A DNA stretch of 38,529 nt from contig JAISWS010000165.1 in assembly GCA_031270725.1 (NCBI GenBank), forward strand, positions 1 to 38,529, written 5' to 3'. Below are positions 1 to 8,958 of the stretch, piece by piece. The notes under the pieces were generated by a model that saw only the letters and a list, made by a program, of their open reading frames with translations, was not told the origin of the DNA and did not search any database. The DNA comes from Syntrophomonadaceae bacterium (lineage in GTDB: Bacteria; Bacillota; Syntrophomonadia; Syntrophomonadales; Syntrophomonadaceae). Both the position numbers and the translations under genes were made by a program. How positions within the stretch are numbered: position 1 is the stretch's first letter; each line of letters starts with the position of its first letter.

Positions 1-2
1 TA

Positions 3-749
3 CTGGACATTATAAACCGCGGAGGGCAAAGGGTTGAAGTGCTGCGTCATTCGTCCGAAGAGGATATTTACGGGGTAAATGACCGGGTACAGCTGGCGTA
101 TGCCGAGAAAATACTGCGCCGGCGGAAAAATTATAAGCTGATGTACGCGGGAGTAACTATTATTGATCCTGACGCGACTTTTATAGACGATTCAGTAAAT
201 ATAGGAAAAGACACGGTGGTTTTCCCTTTCACTTTTCTGGCTGGAAATACGGAAATCGGCGAAAACTGCCGTATAGGGCCGGGGACCTTTATTAACGATT
301 CCATCGTGGGTAATGCTACGACCGTTGAGTATTCACGCGTTAGAGAAGCCAGAATAGGCGATGAATGTACAGTCGGACCTTATTCATACTTGCGCCCGGA
401 GACGGTAATTGGCAACCAGGTTAAAATAGGTGATTTTGTAGAACTGAAAAAAACGGTGGTGGGGGAAAAGAGTAAAATACCGCATTTAAGTTATGTGGGG
501 GATGCGATTGTCGGCAAGTCGGCCAATATTGGCGCCGGTACTATAACTTGCAATTATGACGGAAAGAATAAATATGTTACTATTATTGAAGACCATGCTT
601 TTATCGGCAGCAATACCAACCTGATAGCGCCGATTACTATTGGCAGGAACGCTGTTACCGGAGCCGGATCCTCACTGTCTCATGATGTTCCGCCCGATTC
701 CCTGGCGGTGGAAAGGGCTCAGGCCAAGGTGAAAAAGAAACGGGAATAA
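3..749 (+). CDS. glmU: Bifunctional UDP-GlcNAc pyrophosphorylase / GlcN-1-P acetyltransferase, C-terminal part
   Basis: The frame is open from the first bases of the window, so the gene is cut at its 5' end; about 249 codons remain of a usual 450-460. GlmU makes UDP-GlcNAc, the precursor of peptidoglycan, in the cytoplasm. What is left is the end of the uridylyltransferase domain (GVNDRVQLAYAEKILRRR) and the whole left-handed beta-helix acetyltransferase domain, with isoleucine/valine-rich hexapeptide repeats (IGENCRIGPGTFI, IGDECTVGPYSYLRP). The active-site stretch HLSYVGDAIVG and the NIGAGTITCNYDGKNK loop, typical of GlmU, are both present. It is followed after 24 bp by prs, as in Bacillus. 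A GTG at 39 is an internal codon, not the start. Confidence 0.97.
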   Translation: MDIINRGGQRVEVLRHSSEEDIYGVNDRVQLAYAEKILRRRKNYKLMYAGVTIIDPDATFIDDSVNIGKDTVVFPFTFLAGNTEIGENCRIGPGTFINDSIVGNATTVEYSRVREARIGDECTVGPYSYLRPETVIGNQVKIGDFVELKKTVVGEKSKIPHLSYVGDAIVGKSANIGAGTITCNYDGKNKYVTIIEDHAFIGSNTNLIAPITIGRNAVTGAGSSLSHDVPPDSLAVERAQAKVKKKRE

Positions 750-773
750 TAAGATGTGGTAGGAGGTAAAACC

Positions 774-1727
774 ATGAAGGTATCTAAATGGAAAATGAAG
801 CTTTTTTCCGGTAATGCCAATATGGAACTAGCTTCGGAAATTGTTTCTCATTTGGGAGTTACGGTTGGAGATATCAACGTAGGACGTTTTTCTGACGGTG
901 AAATCAGATGTACTATTAACGAAACGGTTCGCGGAGTTGATGTTTTTGCTATCCAACCTCTTTGCAGTCCGGTAAACGATCATTTAATGGAGTTATTAAT
1001 TATGATCGACGCGTTCAGAAGGGCTTCAGCTTCGCGGATTAACGCGGTTATTCCTTATTTCGGATATGCCCGCCAGGATCGGAAGAGTAAAGCGAGAGAT
1101 CCTATCACCGCCAAGCTTATTTCTAATTTACTGGTAGAAGCAGGGGTACACCGTGTAGTAACCATTGATTTACACGCGCATCAGATACAGGGGTTTTTTG
1201 ATATACCGGTAGACCATTTGCCTGGAGTTCCAACCATAGCCGAATATTTAAAAATTAAAGGTTTTTATGGTAATGGGGTTGTACTCTCCCCGGATGTGGG
1301 GGGAGTGACCAGGGCGCGCGATCTGGCCGCCAAGCTGGATTGCCCTTTAGCGATCATTGACAAGAGAAGACCGGAACCGAATGTTTCTGAGATTATGAAC
1401 GTAATAGGCGAGGTCGAAGGGAAAAAAGTGGTGATTATTGACGATATCATAGATACGGCCGGTACTATTTGTTCCGCTGCGGAAGTTATGGTCGATAAAG
1501 GCGCGCTGGAAGTGTATGCCTGTTGTACTCACGCGGTTTTTTCAGGTCCGGCGCTGACAAGTTTAGCGGCGGCCCCTTTAAAGGAAATTGTGGTGACCAA
1601 TACTATCCCTCAGCCTGAAGCCGAGAAGCTGCTGCCCAATTTCAAAGTGCTTTCCATCGCTCCGTTGGTAGGAGAGGCTATTTTAAGGATTCATGAAGAT
1701 TTGTCGGTCAGCAAATTGTTTGAATAG
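774..1727 (+). CDS. prs: Ribose-phosphate pyrophosphokinase (PRPP synthetase)
   Basis: Makes PRPP from ribose-5-phosphate and ATP for nucleotide, His and Trp synthesis. The 317-aa length fits class I Prs. Visible motifs are the ATP-binding loop FSDGEI..I.ETVRG, the PYFGYARQDRK stretch, the catalytic DLHAHQIQGFFD region and the PRPP-binding loop VVIIDDIIDTAGT. The ATG at 774 is preferred because a perfect AGGAGG lies at 761-766; a GTG at 756 in the same frame would sit upstream of that ribosome-binding site. The gene follows glmU by 24 bp and was probably co-transcribed with it. Confidence 0.98.
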   Translation: MKVSKWKMKLFSGNANMELASEIVSHLGVTVGDINVGRFSDGEIRCTINETVRGVDVFAIQPLCSPVNDHLMELLIMIDAFRRASASRINAVIPYFGYARQDRKSKARDPITAKLISNLLVEAGVHRVVTIDLHAHQIQGFFDIPVDHLPGVPTIAEYLKIKGFYGNGVVLSPDVGGVTRARDLAAKLDCPLAIIDKRRPEPNVSEIMNVIGEVEGKKVVIIDDIIDTAGTICSAAEVMVDKGALEVYACCTHAVFSGPALTSLAAAPLKEIVVTNTIPQPEAEKLLPNFKVLSIAPLVGEAILRIHEDLSVSKLFE

Positions 1728-1787
1728 TAGCCTGGGATAGCGGTTTTTTGTGTAAGTGATATGAATTATGAATGCTGTTGTGTAATG

Positions 1788-1810
1788 CTCCGGCTGATAC
1801 CGGGGTTTTT
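1788..1810 (+). terminator. Probable Rho-independent terminator after prs
   Basis: A six-pair stem (CTCCGG / CCGGGG, one G-U) with a CTGATA loop is followed directly by five T. It lies 60 bp after prs and 90 bp before pth, so pth may have its own promoter. A possible TTGGAC-17-AATAAT box lies at 1855-1883 but is very close to the pth start. Confidence 0.5.
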
Positions 1811-1899
1811 ACATGTTATATCCTTTTGCGGGCGGACTTTTCCGACGTTAATCCTTGGACAAAGTTTGGCCGGCCGGAATAATTAAAACGGAGATATAA

Positions 1900-2478
1900 A
1901 TGTTTAGCCGAAGAAAAGAAAGCTCAGTTAAAATAATAGCGGGATTAGGAAATCCCAGGTCAGAATATGAGTTTACCCGCCATAATATGGGTTTTATGAC
2001 TATTGATAAAATAGCGGATAGTGTTATACCCCAGAAACAGCAAAAGAAGTTTTCCGCCCATCTGCGCTATGTGACTATAGCGGGCGAAAAGGCGCTTTTA
2101 GTGAAACCTCTGACTTATATGAACCTTAGCGGCCAGCCGGTAAGCGCTGTTATGAGTTGGTTTAAAGCTTCTCTGGAAAATTTATTGGTTATTTATGACG
2201 ATATGGATATTGAAACCGGTAATTTAAAAATAAAGCCGCAAGGCGGAGCCGGCGGACATAAAGGGATGAGCTCCATAATTAAAAATGTGGGCAGTCAGGA
2301 ATTCGCCAGGATCAGAATAGGCATTGGCCGGCCTGATACGGAAGCGGTAAACTGGGTTTTAGGACGTATCGGAGCGGAGGAAAAAAAGATACTTGAACAG
2401 ACCATGGCAGATGCGGCGGAGGCCGCCAAGCTATGGGTCAGCGAAGGTATAAATAAATGTATGAATAAATATAATTAA
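1900..2478 (+). CDS. pth: Peptidyl-tRNA hydrolase
   Basis: Recycles peptidyl-tRNAs that drop off the ribosome. The protein is 192 aa, the usual size. It carries the family signature near the N terminus (IAGLGNPRSEYEFTRHNMGF) with the catalytic His at residue 28, the substrate-contacting YMNLSG at about 73-78, the YDDMD motif at 99-103 (catalytic Asp) and the GGAGGHKGMSSII loop. The N terminus has about eight extra residues (MFSRRKES) before the first strand. The ATG at 1900 has GGAGAT upstream. Its place between prs and mfd matches spoVC in Bacillus. Confidence 0.97.
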   Translation: MFSRRKESSVKIIAGLGNPRSEYEFTRHNMGFMTIDKIADSVIPQKQQKKFSAHLRYVTIAGEKALLVKPLTYMNLSGQPVSAVMSWFKASLENLLVIYDDMDIETGNLKIKPQGGAGGHKGMSSIIKNVGSQEFARIRIGIGRPDTEAVNWVLGRIGAEEKKILEQTMADAAEAAKLWVSEGINKCMNKYN

Positions 2479-2563
2479 TTGGGGCTGAGAGTCGGCGGCG
2501 GGGAAAAACGACGGGGGTAAGCCCGGATGCTGTAATAATGTATATTTGCTTCCGCATAATGAT

Positions 2564-2579
2564 ATTCTAATGTTAGAAT
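2564..2579. promoter_or_regulatory. Perfect inverted repeat upstream of the fin-like gene
   Basis: ATTCTAA-TG-TTAGAAT, seven-base arms around a two-base centre, ends 19 bp before the ATG at 2599 and touches its ribosome-binding site. It could be an operator or a small hairpin controlling the short gene; no family can be named. Confidence 0.4.
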
Positions 2580-2598
2580 GCGAAAAGGGGGAGGCAAA

Positions 2599-2772
2599 AT
2601 GAAAATATACAGCGTATGTGAGTATTGCCAGAATGTTTTTGCCGAAAATGAAATTGAAGGAGTGGAAGGGATAATAGAATTAAAGGGCGTCTGTAACAGC
2701 TGCGAACAAGAGTTGCGGGATTGTGAAAGTTTCGGCAGCATTTATAAAGGCGAGCAGGTAAATGAATTTTAA
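2599..2772 (+). CDS. fin: Fin-like small zinc-ribbon protein (possible anti-sigma-F factor)
   Basis: A 57-aa protein with two CxxC pairs, CEYC near residue 8 and CNSC near residue 34, followed by EQEL. In Bacillus the gene between pth (spoVC) and mfd is fin (yabK), a small protein with the same layout of two Cys pairs and a C-terminal CxDCxxAL-like stretch that inhibits sigma-F during the switch to sigma-G. Position and cysteine spacing support the assignment; length does not, since Bacillus Fin is about 76 aa and the segment between the Cys pairs is shorter here. The ATG at 2599 follows a GGGGGAGG site; an upstream ATG at 2578 would place that site inside the gene. The name rests mainly on synteny. 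Confidence 0.6.
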   Translation: MKIYSVCEYCQNVFAENEIEGVEGIIELKGVCNSCEQELRDCESFGSIYKGEQVNEF

Positions 2773-2896
2773 GATGGCAGTTGCTTTTCAGAATGTAAAA
2801 AGCGGACAGTTTTTTTAATCGCCCGCAAAATTTAAGAACATTGATTACTGGTGGGGGCATAAAAGCGCTCACTTTAAGGCATGGGGAGGTTTTTAT

Positions 2897-5800
2897 GTGG
2901 ATCTGGATGTGGTTGATAAAACAGCACGGTTTTTAAATGAGCGGAACAATGTGGTGTTAAGCGGGCTGACAGGGAGCGCCAAGAGTTTTTTGTTTGACCG
3001 GCTGACGCGAAAAATAAACGGCAGAATTTTATGCTTGGTTGCTGATGAAGAAACCGCTTATGATTTGGCCGCCGAATTGAAAGTTTTGAATAAAAACGGG
3101 CAGGTACGGTTGTTTTTAAACCGGGATTTATTGTTTATAAAAGAAAATTACTCGCAGGCTGAAGTGGAGAGAATACAAGTGTTACACGAATGTATTCTGC
3201 ATCCTGACCGCGCGGGAATGATAATCGCGACCGCGGGAGCTATGGCCTATCCGATTATTTCACCGCAGGAGTGGCGGCTTAAAACCATAAAATTGAATGT
3301 AGGGCAAGAAATAGATATGACAGAATTTATTCACGCTCTGGCCGCTAACTCGTATAAAAGAAGCTCCACCGTTACCAGGCCGGGAGAGTTTGCTCTGCGG
3401 GGCGGTATTATCGATTTGTTTCCGGTTAATGAAAAACAGCCGTACCGGATTGATTTTTGGGGCAATATGGTTGATGATATACATACGTTCGATGTGAATA
3501 CCCAGCGTACTGACGGCGGCCGGATCGATTTATTCAGCGTATGTGCGGCTGATGAATTAACAGGGAAAAAAATTAACAGTACTCTTCTGGATTATCTGAA
3601 ACCCGAGGCTAAAATTATTTTTGACGAACCACGGGAATTTTTCAATAATTGCCGCAAGCATGCTAAACATTATAAAAAAATGCTCGCGGAAATGAAAGAG
3701 ATGAGTAAAGCGGTTCCGGAAATATTACCACTGGATCCGGAATTTCTGCGCGGCCGCCTGAATGGATTCCCTACTTTATACCACGCCTTTTTTACGGGCA
3801 ATATACCGCAGGTTAAATGCGCGCTGGCGGAACATATCGCGCAAAAGGAAATGGAGTCATTTCATAATCAGTATGAAATGATGTTCACCAGAATACAGGG
3901 CTGGCTGAAACAAGGCTACAGGGTTCGTTTAGCCGTTAAAAACAAAACGGCGCGCCGGCAAATATCTCAGGAATTACTGGAACGGGGCATCAACGGAAGC
4001 GAATATACGGATGAAGTACTAAAAAGAGGTTTTATCAGTACGGCATTGAAATTCGCCCTGATTACGGAAAACGACATATGGAAAAATAGAGCGGCTGGCA
4101 GGAAGAGAAGAAAAGCGAAAATTTCTCCGGAAACGAGAATTTTGGGAGAAGATTTGAAAATAGGCGATTATGTGGTGCATGAACAGCATGGGGTAGGGAT
4201 TTTTCAGGGTATTTCGCTGGTTGAAAATGGCGGAGTTACTAAAGAATATATAACTATTCAATATGCCGGAAACGATAAACTTTATTTACCGGTGGATCGC
4301 CTGGATTCTTTGTATCGTTTTTTACATACGGAAGAAAAAACGCCGCGTCTGAATAAACTGGGAGGCAGCGAGTGGGAGAGAACCAAGCAAAAAGCGGCCC
4401 GGTCTATACGGGAAATGGCGCAGGAACTTCTCTCACGGTACGCTAAAAGGCAGGCCCAGGAAGGATATGCCTTTGCTCAGGATACTCGCTGGCAGGAGCA
4501 GTTTGAAGAAGATTTTCCCTATACTGAGACGCCCGATCAAATGCGGGCTATAAACGATGTGAAAAGAGATATGGAAAGTATACGGCCTATGGAGCGTTTA
4601 GTTTGCGGGGACGTCGGTTATGGGAAAACCGAGGTTGCTATGCGGGCGGCTTTTAAGGCTTTGATGGACGGTAAGCAGATTGCGGTTTTGGTTCCGACTA
4701 CGGTTCTGGCGGAGCAGCATTTTCAAAATTTTAAAGAACGTTTTTCGCCATATGCCGGAACGGTAGAGTGCCTTAGCCGCTTAAAAGGCGTGGCTCGGCA
4801 AAAAAAAATTGCGGCGGAGCTGGCGAAAGGCTCCATAGATATTATTATAGGAACCCACAGGCTATTGTCCAAGGATATTGTATTTAAAGATTTAGGGCTT
4901 TTAATTATTGACGAGGAGCATCGTTTCGGGGTAGCGCAAAAAGAGCATATTAAGGCTTACAAAGACCTGGTGGATATTTTGAGTTTGTCGGCTACCCCTA
5001 TTCCGCGCAGTTTACACATGTCGCTTAACGGATTGATGGACATGAGCGTCATCGATACCCCGCCGCCGGAACGGTATCCTATTACTACATATGTATTGGA
5101 ATTTAACGCCGGTATAATTTGCGAAGCCATTCTGAATGAAATTAATCGGCAAGGTCAGGTATTCTTTGTGCATAACCGCATTGAAGATATTTATGAGGTT
5201 AAGAGGGAATTAGAGGCGTGGATGCCGGAAATCAGCATCTGTTTGGGGCATGGGCGTATGCGGGAAGGGGAACTGACAAAGGTTATAATGGATTTTGCCC
5301 AAGGCAGATACCAGTTGTTTTTATGCACCACTATTATTGAATCCGGTTTGGATTTGCCTAATGTTAACACGATAATTGTTGATGAAGCTGATAAATTAGG
5401 CTTGGCGCAGCTTTACCAGCTGCGGGGACGGGTGGGGAGGTCGGAACGATTAGCTTATGCTTACCTGACTTACCGTCCTTACCGCTCCATAAATGAAACG
5501 GCGCAAAAAAGGCTGGCCGCTATCCGCGAGTTCAGTGATTTGGGTTCGGGAATGAAAATAGCCCTGAGAGATTTAGAAATCAGAGGGTTCGGCAATATAT
5601 TAGGCTCGGAGCAGCATGGTTATATCAATGCGATAGGTTTTGACCTATATTGCCATTTGCTGGAACAAGAGACCGCCAAAATAAAAGGGGAAACGTCAGC
5701 CGGGAAAATACAGCCGTTTTTAGATATTGATGTCGATTCTTTTATACCGGATACCTATATAGAAGACGCCGGAACTAAAATGAGAATTTACAGGCGCTTG

Positions 5801-6112
5801 CTTTTGGCGGATACGCTGGGGGAAATAGATGAGATAAAAGACGAAATGGCAGACAGGTTTGGAGTGATGCCGAAACCGGTTGAAAATTTTCTGAATGTGG
5901 CCGCTTTAAAAGTTTTGGCGCAGGATAAAGAAGTTATTTCTTTGCGCCATCAGGGAAAATATATTGAGATAAAACTCAGCAAGCCGGCGCCGGATGAAAT
6001 GATTTTGAAAAAAACTTTTCCCAATGTCAAAAAAGTACGTCAGGATTTACTGCGATTGTCCAGCGGCAAATATACTCTCGGGGAATTAAAAGATTTGTTA
6101 AGCGCTATCTGA
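2897..6112 (+). CDS. mfd: Transcription-repair coupling factor Mfd
   Basis: Translocase that removes RNA polymerase stalled at lesions and recruits UvrA. Order along 1071 aa: UvrB-like N-terminal module with a degenerate P-loop (GLTGSAKS, about 22-29); the RNA-polymerase-interacting domain around 421 (GDYVVHEQHGVGIFQGI); the RecG-like ATPase with Walker A GDVGYGKTE near 572, DEEH near 673 and LSATPIPRSLHMSL; the second motor domain with QLRGRVGRSE; and the C-terminal TRCF domain. It is roughly 80-100 residues shorter than Bacillus or E. coli Mfd, mostly at the N-terminal end. Start is GTG at 2897 after GGGGAGG; an ATG at 2895 is in another frame. The last 15 bp overlap the convergent ger gene. 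Confidence 0.98.
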   Translation: MDLDVVDKTARFLNERNNVVLSGLTGSAKSFLFDRLTRKINGRILCLVADEETAYDLAAELKVLNKNGQVRLFLNRDLLFIKENYSQAEVERIQVLHECILHPDRAGMIIATAGAMAYPIISPQEWRLKTIKLNVGQEIDMTEFIHALAANSYKRSSTVTRPGEFALRGGIIDLFPVNEKQPYRIDFWGNMVDDIHTFDVNTQRTDGGRIDLFSVCAADELTGKKINSTLLDYLKPEAKIIFDEPREFFNNCRKHAKHYKKMLAEMKEMSKAVPEILPLDPEFLRGRLNGFPTLYHAFFTGNIPQVKCALAEHIAQKEMESFHNQYEMMFTRIQGWLKQGYRVRLAVKNKTARRQISQELLERGINGSEYTDEVLKRGFISTALKFALITENDIWKNRAAGRKRRKAKISPETRILGEDLKIGDYVVHEQHGVGIFQGISLVENGGVTKEYITIQYAGNDKLYLPVDRLDSLYRFLHTEEKTPRLNKLGGSEWERTKQKAARSIREMAQELLSRYAKRQAQEGYAFAQDTRWQEQFEEDFPYTETPDQMRAINDVKRDMESIRPMERLVCGDVGYGKTEVAMRAAFKALMDGKQIAVLVPTTVLAEQHFQNFKERFSPYAGTVECLSRLKGVARQKKIAAELAKGSIDIIIGTHRLLSKDIVFKDLGLLIIDEEHRFGVAQKEHIKAYKDLVDILSLSATPIPRSLHMSLNGLMDMSVIDTPPPERYPITTYVLEFNAGIICEAILNEINRQGQVFFVHNRIEDIYEVKRELEAWMPEISICLGHGRMREGELTKVIMDFAQGRYQLFLCTTIIESGLDLPNVNTIIVDEADKLGLAQLYQLRGRVGRSERLAYAYLTYRPYRSINETAQKRLAAIREFSDLGSGMKIALRDLEIRGFGNILGSEQHGYINAIGFDLYCHLLEQETAKIKGETSAGKIQPFLDIDVDSFIPDTYIEDAGTKMRIYRRLLLADTLGEIDEIKDEMADRFGVMPKPVENFLNVAALKVLAQDKEVISLRHQGKYIEIKLSKPAPDEMILKKTFPNVKKVRQDLLRLSSGKYTLGELKDLLSAI

Positions 6113-7198
6113 GCCGGGCCTGGTTTTTAACTTCCCGGCGCTATATAGCTGTACGGCTGTCAGCAGGGCGCTTACATAAGTGAAAATAATAAAGAAGTTT
6201 ACTAAAGGCAGGTAATGGAGGAACCAGTCAAAATAAGCTAGATTGCTTATATCCACGCTGAGGCCTGACGCAAAGGCCATTAGCCCCGCCGGAATAATTA
6301 AGCCGCGATTGCTTTTAAGTGAAAAAAGCTGTTGAATAAACATAGTGAAGCTCTGATAATAACAGATAATGGCCACGAAAGACGCCGATACCCAAAAACT
6401 GGTAAAGAAAATATCCAGGCGGCTGAAAGCGCCCAGGTCATTTAAGTGTAATACTTCCTGGGTAGGAAAATTGTATAAAAGAGTTAATTCGGGGCCTAAA
6501 ATAACTAAAGAAAGAATAGTAAACGCGATTAAACTCAATACGGCCGCCGAGTACCAGTAATAGACAACGCGCTTATTTTGTTTTAAATCGGAGCTTAAAA
6601 ATAAAAAAGCGCCGATGATTACGATTTCCGAGAAAGGCCAGGAGCTGACAAATATGCTTTGGAAAATCAAAGGCCTCCATTCAGCCAGCAAGGGAGTGAG
6701 CTGACTGAAATCCGCTTGGGTTAAAGGCAGTAAAAAACCGAAAATAAGAAAAATTATGACAAACCATACGATAACATTACTTAAACGCGCGACGCTGTTA
6801 ATGCCGTGATAAACGACAAAACCGCAGCTGGCATAGATTACGCTGTTCAGAAGAACGGGCGAATAACGGGGGTTGATAGTGGTAAGCACTATGCTGACGT
6901 CTATACCGTAACCAATCAGGATACTGAATATTATAAATAAAAAAAACCCGTTGAGTATATGGCCGGGTATTTTGCCCAGTAAATCAGAGGCTACAATAGC
7001 TATAGGCTTTTCAGGGAACAGTAATTGTGTTTTTATAAAAACGTATAAGATGTAAAAACCCATTAGCGAGCTTAGTAAAATTCCCAGCCAGGCGTCCTGC
7101 CTGAAAATTTTAGCGGGGATATAGACGATATTGCTGCTGATTAGTAATATAAAGATAATTTTGCCTATTTGAGAAGTGTACAGTTTGTTCTTTTCCAT
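6098..7198 (-). CDS. Spore germination permease, GerAB family (second B subunit of the locus)
   Basis: About 366 aa, strongly hydrophobic, with some ten membrane segments, consistent with the APC-superfamily spore permease family to which GerAB/GerKB belong; these sit in the inner spore membrane and take part in germinant sensing. Helices alternate with short loops, and the conserved Ile/Asn-rich segment before an IVWF helix (YHGINSVARLSN) is typical. The ATG at 7198 is preferred because GGGAG lies just upstream; a longer start at 7210 is possible. The gene overlaps its upstream neighbour's stop region and converges on mfd with a 15-bp overlap of coding ends. It is the last gene of a minus-strand operon that begins with another GerAB paralogue. 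Confidence 0.88.
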   Translation of the reverse strand: MEKNKLYTSQIGKIIFILLISSNIVYIPAKIFRQDAWLGILLSSLMGFYILYVFIKTQLLFPEKPIAIVASDLLGKIPGHILNGFFLFIIFSILIGYGIDVSIVLTTINPRYSPVLLNSVIYASCGFVVYHGINSVARLSNVIVWFVIIFLIFGFLLPLTQADFSQLTPLLAEWRPLIFQSIFVSSWPFSEIVIIGAFLFLSSDLKQNKRVVYYWYSAAVLSLIAFTILSLVILGPELTLLYNFPTQEVLHLNDLGAFSRLDIFFTSFWVSASFVAIICYYQSFTMFIQQLFSLKSNRGLIIPAGLMAFASGLSVDISNLAYFDWFLHYLPLVNFFIIFTYVSALLTAVQLYSAGKLKTRPGSDSA

Positions 7199-7200
7199 CG

Positions 7201-7452
7201 TTACTCCCATACGTCTAATCGGAAAAAAGCTGCCATTTTATTAAAAAAAGGGGCCAGTCCCTGCAATAAATCATTTATTGTGGGTAATATATACAGATTG
7301 TAATTAATATCCGCGCCGTACAGCCAGGCAATCAGTAACATGACGGAAGTCAGAACCAATTCTTTCCATTGTTGATTTTTAAATAAATTCCTGCCTTCCG
7401 CGACAACAAAAATAAAAGTAAATATAAATAACGGCGCCATAATACCTTTCAT
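7201..7452 (-). CDS. Small two-helix membrane protein of a ger operon (D-subunit-like)
   Basis: An 83-aa protein with two predicted membrane helices (around LFIFTFIFVVAEG and VLTSVMLLIAWLYGAD) separated by LFKNQQWKEL. The separate 61-aa protein at 8762-8947 shares the LFKxxQWxE core and helix layout, so the two are paralogues. Small two-helix proteins of this type occur in many ger operons and have been called D subunits; that name is by analogy. Start ATG at 7452 has AGGAGT upstream. Its stop overlaps the extended start of the following GerAB gene. Confidence 0.72.
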   Translation of the reverse strand: MKGIMAPLFIFTFIFVVAEGRNLFKNQQWKELVLTSVMLLIAWLYGADINYNLYILPTINDLLQGLAPFFNKMAAFFRLDVWE

Positions 7453-7522
7453 GTCTGATACTCCTGTTGTGAATATTTTAAATAATCTCCGGCAAGAACG
7501 TGTTTTGCGCTTGGGCTATAAT

Positions 7523-8728
7523 TCAGCTGAATTTTACAGGCTTTGCAGTCAAGGTTGAATTATATATTTTGGCGTCTATGGTTATATTGTATTCTGTCTG
7601 AGGATACATAACGGGCCATTGTCCCTGTATTTGCCGCCACATTTCAGGCTCCAGCCTGTTTAAAGTCCAGCCCCACCCCAAAACGTCGCTTTGCAGGGAC
7701 TGGCTTTTTACGATACACGCGTTTATCTGCCGGCTAATCTCCTGTTCAGCCAAGAATTCAATTTGTTTTAACATTTGCGCTTCCAGTAAATTTTTATCTG
7801 TTTGCTGGCTTATAAAAGTCAAACTGGTAATAATGTTTATTTCCATAATTATTTTATCCCCTGAAATGGCGGGTTTTATTTTACGTTTGAATTCAAATAT
7901 TTTTAAATCCACTGTCTTATCCATAAAAAGCGGATCCGGTATCTTTATAAAACCGCCTTTTTGCAGGTCATCCATTAACCAGCGGTAGCCTCTGGATTCA
8001 AGATCATCAAAAGCGCCGGCCATTTGCCGGCCTTTGAAAAGCGCCATTCCGGATAAGACAGGAATTTTTTGCGGTTCCACCGGCAACGGCGATTTATCCG
8101 CGGCGCTTTCCTGGCTGCCGCCGGGGATAGGCTGTGCCGCTAAGGAAATTATGGGGACGGCAGGTTCTCTGCCTGCTTGTGCGCAGTAAATTGTGAAGTC
8201 AAGTTTACGGACGGGTATGAATATGTTGGCGGATTGTTGATTTTGAGTCAGCAATCCGCTCAATCCGCGCCCCAGCGATATTGCCCGCAAGGTATTGGAG
8301 GACACTATTTCTTCGGCAGTATTGGTTTCCGAAATCAGTATAAGCAGGTCAGGCCTCAAATAGCTGTTTCTGGACAAAAAATCCATTATTAAAGATAAGT
8401 CGGTTTGAGCCAATTCTTTACCTATTATTAGGGTATCCGTCTGCGGCAATTCCATTATTTTGCAAAATGATAAATAAAACCTTCTTACCGCTTCGGAGCA
8501 GCTCTTGCCGGTAGCGGAAACCACAAAGGTCTCGGGAGATTTATTTTCTAAAGCGGGAAATGGTTTAATGATACTGGCGCTGATTTTTATGTCTCCCTGG
8601 CCGGTAAGGTCTAAACCAATGACGCTTACAACAGCTGTATTGTCTATCTCTGAATAATCCCAGCATCCTCCGCTCCAAAGCGTGGCTAAAGGCAGGAATG
8701 CCAATATAAGCGTTTTTTTTAGTTTCAT
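7523..8728 (-). CDS. Spore germination lipoprotein, GerAC family (second C subunit)
   Basis: A 401-aa Ger(x)C protein. It has a lipoprotein signal peptide with lipobox LWSGGC, lipidated Cys at residue 22, followed by WDYSEIDN, the hallmark N-terminal sequence of the family (CWDxxEI). Further family traits are the GLDLTG segment, the ARSLSEA-like SCSEAVRRF stretch and a C-terminal domain ending in INxCIxKxQxLxxDxLGWG. GerAC-type proteins are anchored to the outer face of the inner spore membrane and are needed for receptor function. It lies between two small membrane-protein genes in the same operon. Confidence 0.93.
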   Translation of the reverse strand: MKLKKTLILAFLPLATLWSGGCWDYSEIDNTAVVSVIGLDLTGQGDIKISASIIKPFPALENKSPETFVVSATGKSCSEAVRRFYLSFCKIMELPQTDTLIIGKELAQTDLSLIMDFLSRNSYLRPDLLILISETNTAEEIVSSNTLRAISLGRGLSGLLTQNQQSANIFIPVRKLDFTIYCAQAGREPAVPIISLAAQPIPGGSQESAADKSPLPVEPQKIPVLSGMALFKGRQMAGAFDDLESRGYRWLMDDLQKGGFIKIPDPLFMDKTVDLKIFEFKRKIKPAISGDKIIMEINIITSLTFISQQTDKNLLEAQMLKQIEFLAEQEISRQINACIVKSQSLQSDVLGWGWTLNRLEPEMWRQIQGQWPVMYPQTEYNITIDAKIYNSTLTAKPVKFS

Positions 8729-8761
8729 AAATATACACCCTGCTCAGTTAAAATAATTTTT

Positions 8762-8947
8762 TTAAGAATAACGTAATAAAATTTTATCGATAGCTTGCCC
8801 GGCAATTCTAAAATCAAGCGCAAGATAAACGGATATAAGCATAATCACGCCGATAATTATTATTTCCCTCCATTGACAGGCTTTAAACAAAAGAATGGCT
8901 TCTTTAATGACGATGGATAAGCTCACAGCGATTAATAATTTATTCAT
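8762..8947 (-). CDS. Small two-helix membrane protein of a ger operon (D-subunit-like), 61 aa
   Basis: Sixty-one residues with two hydrophobic helices (LLIAVSLSIVIKEAILLF and IIIIGVIMLISVYLALDF) joined by KACQWRE. The loop and second helix match the 83-aa protein at 7201-7452. Start ATG at 8947 has GGGAG upstream. It sits 11 bp after one GerAC gene and 33 bp before the next, so it belongs to the operon. Function is inferred from context only. Confidence 0.7.
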   Translation of the reverse strand: MNKLLIAVSLSIVIKEAILLFKACQWREIIIIGVIMLISVYLALDFRIAGQAIDKILLRYS

Positions 8948-8958
8948 GTACTCCCTGC

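Noticed and set aside
756-773. GTG start for prs
   Set aside because: Would put the AGGAGG ribosome-binding site inside the gene; ATG 774 gives the family N terminus.
2475-2872. Minus-strand ORFs over the fin-like gene
   Set aside because: Antisense shadows without ribosome-binding sites; the plus-strand gene has synteny and CxxC motifs.
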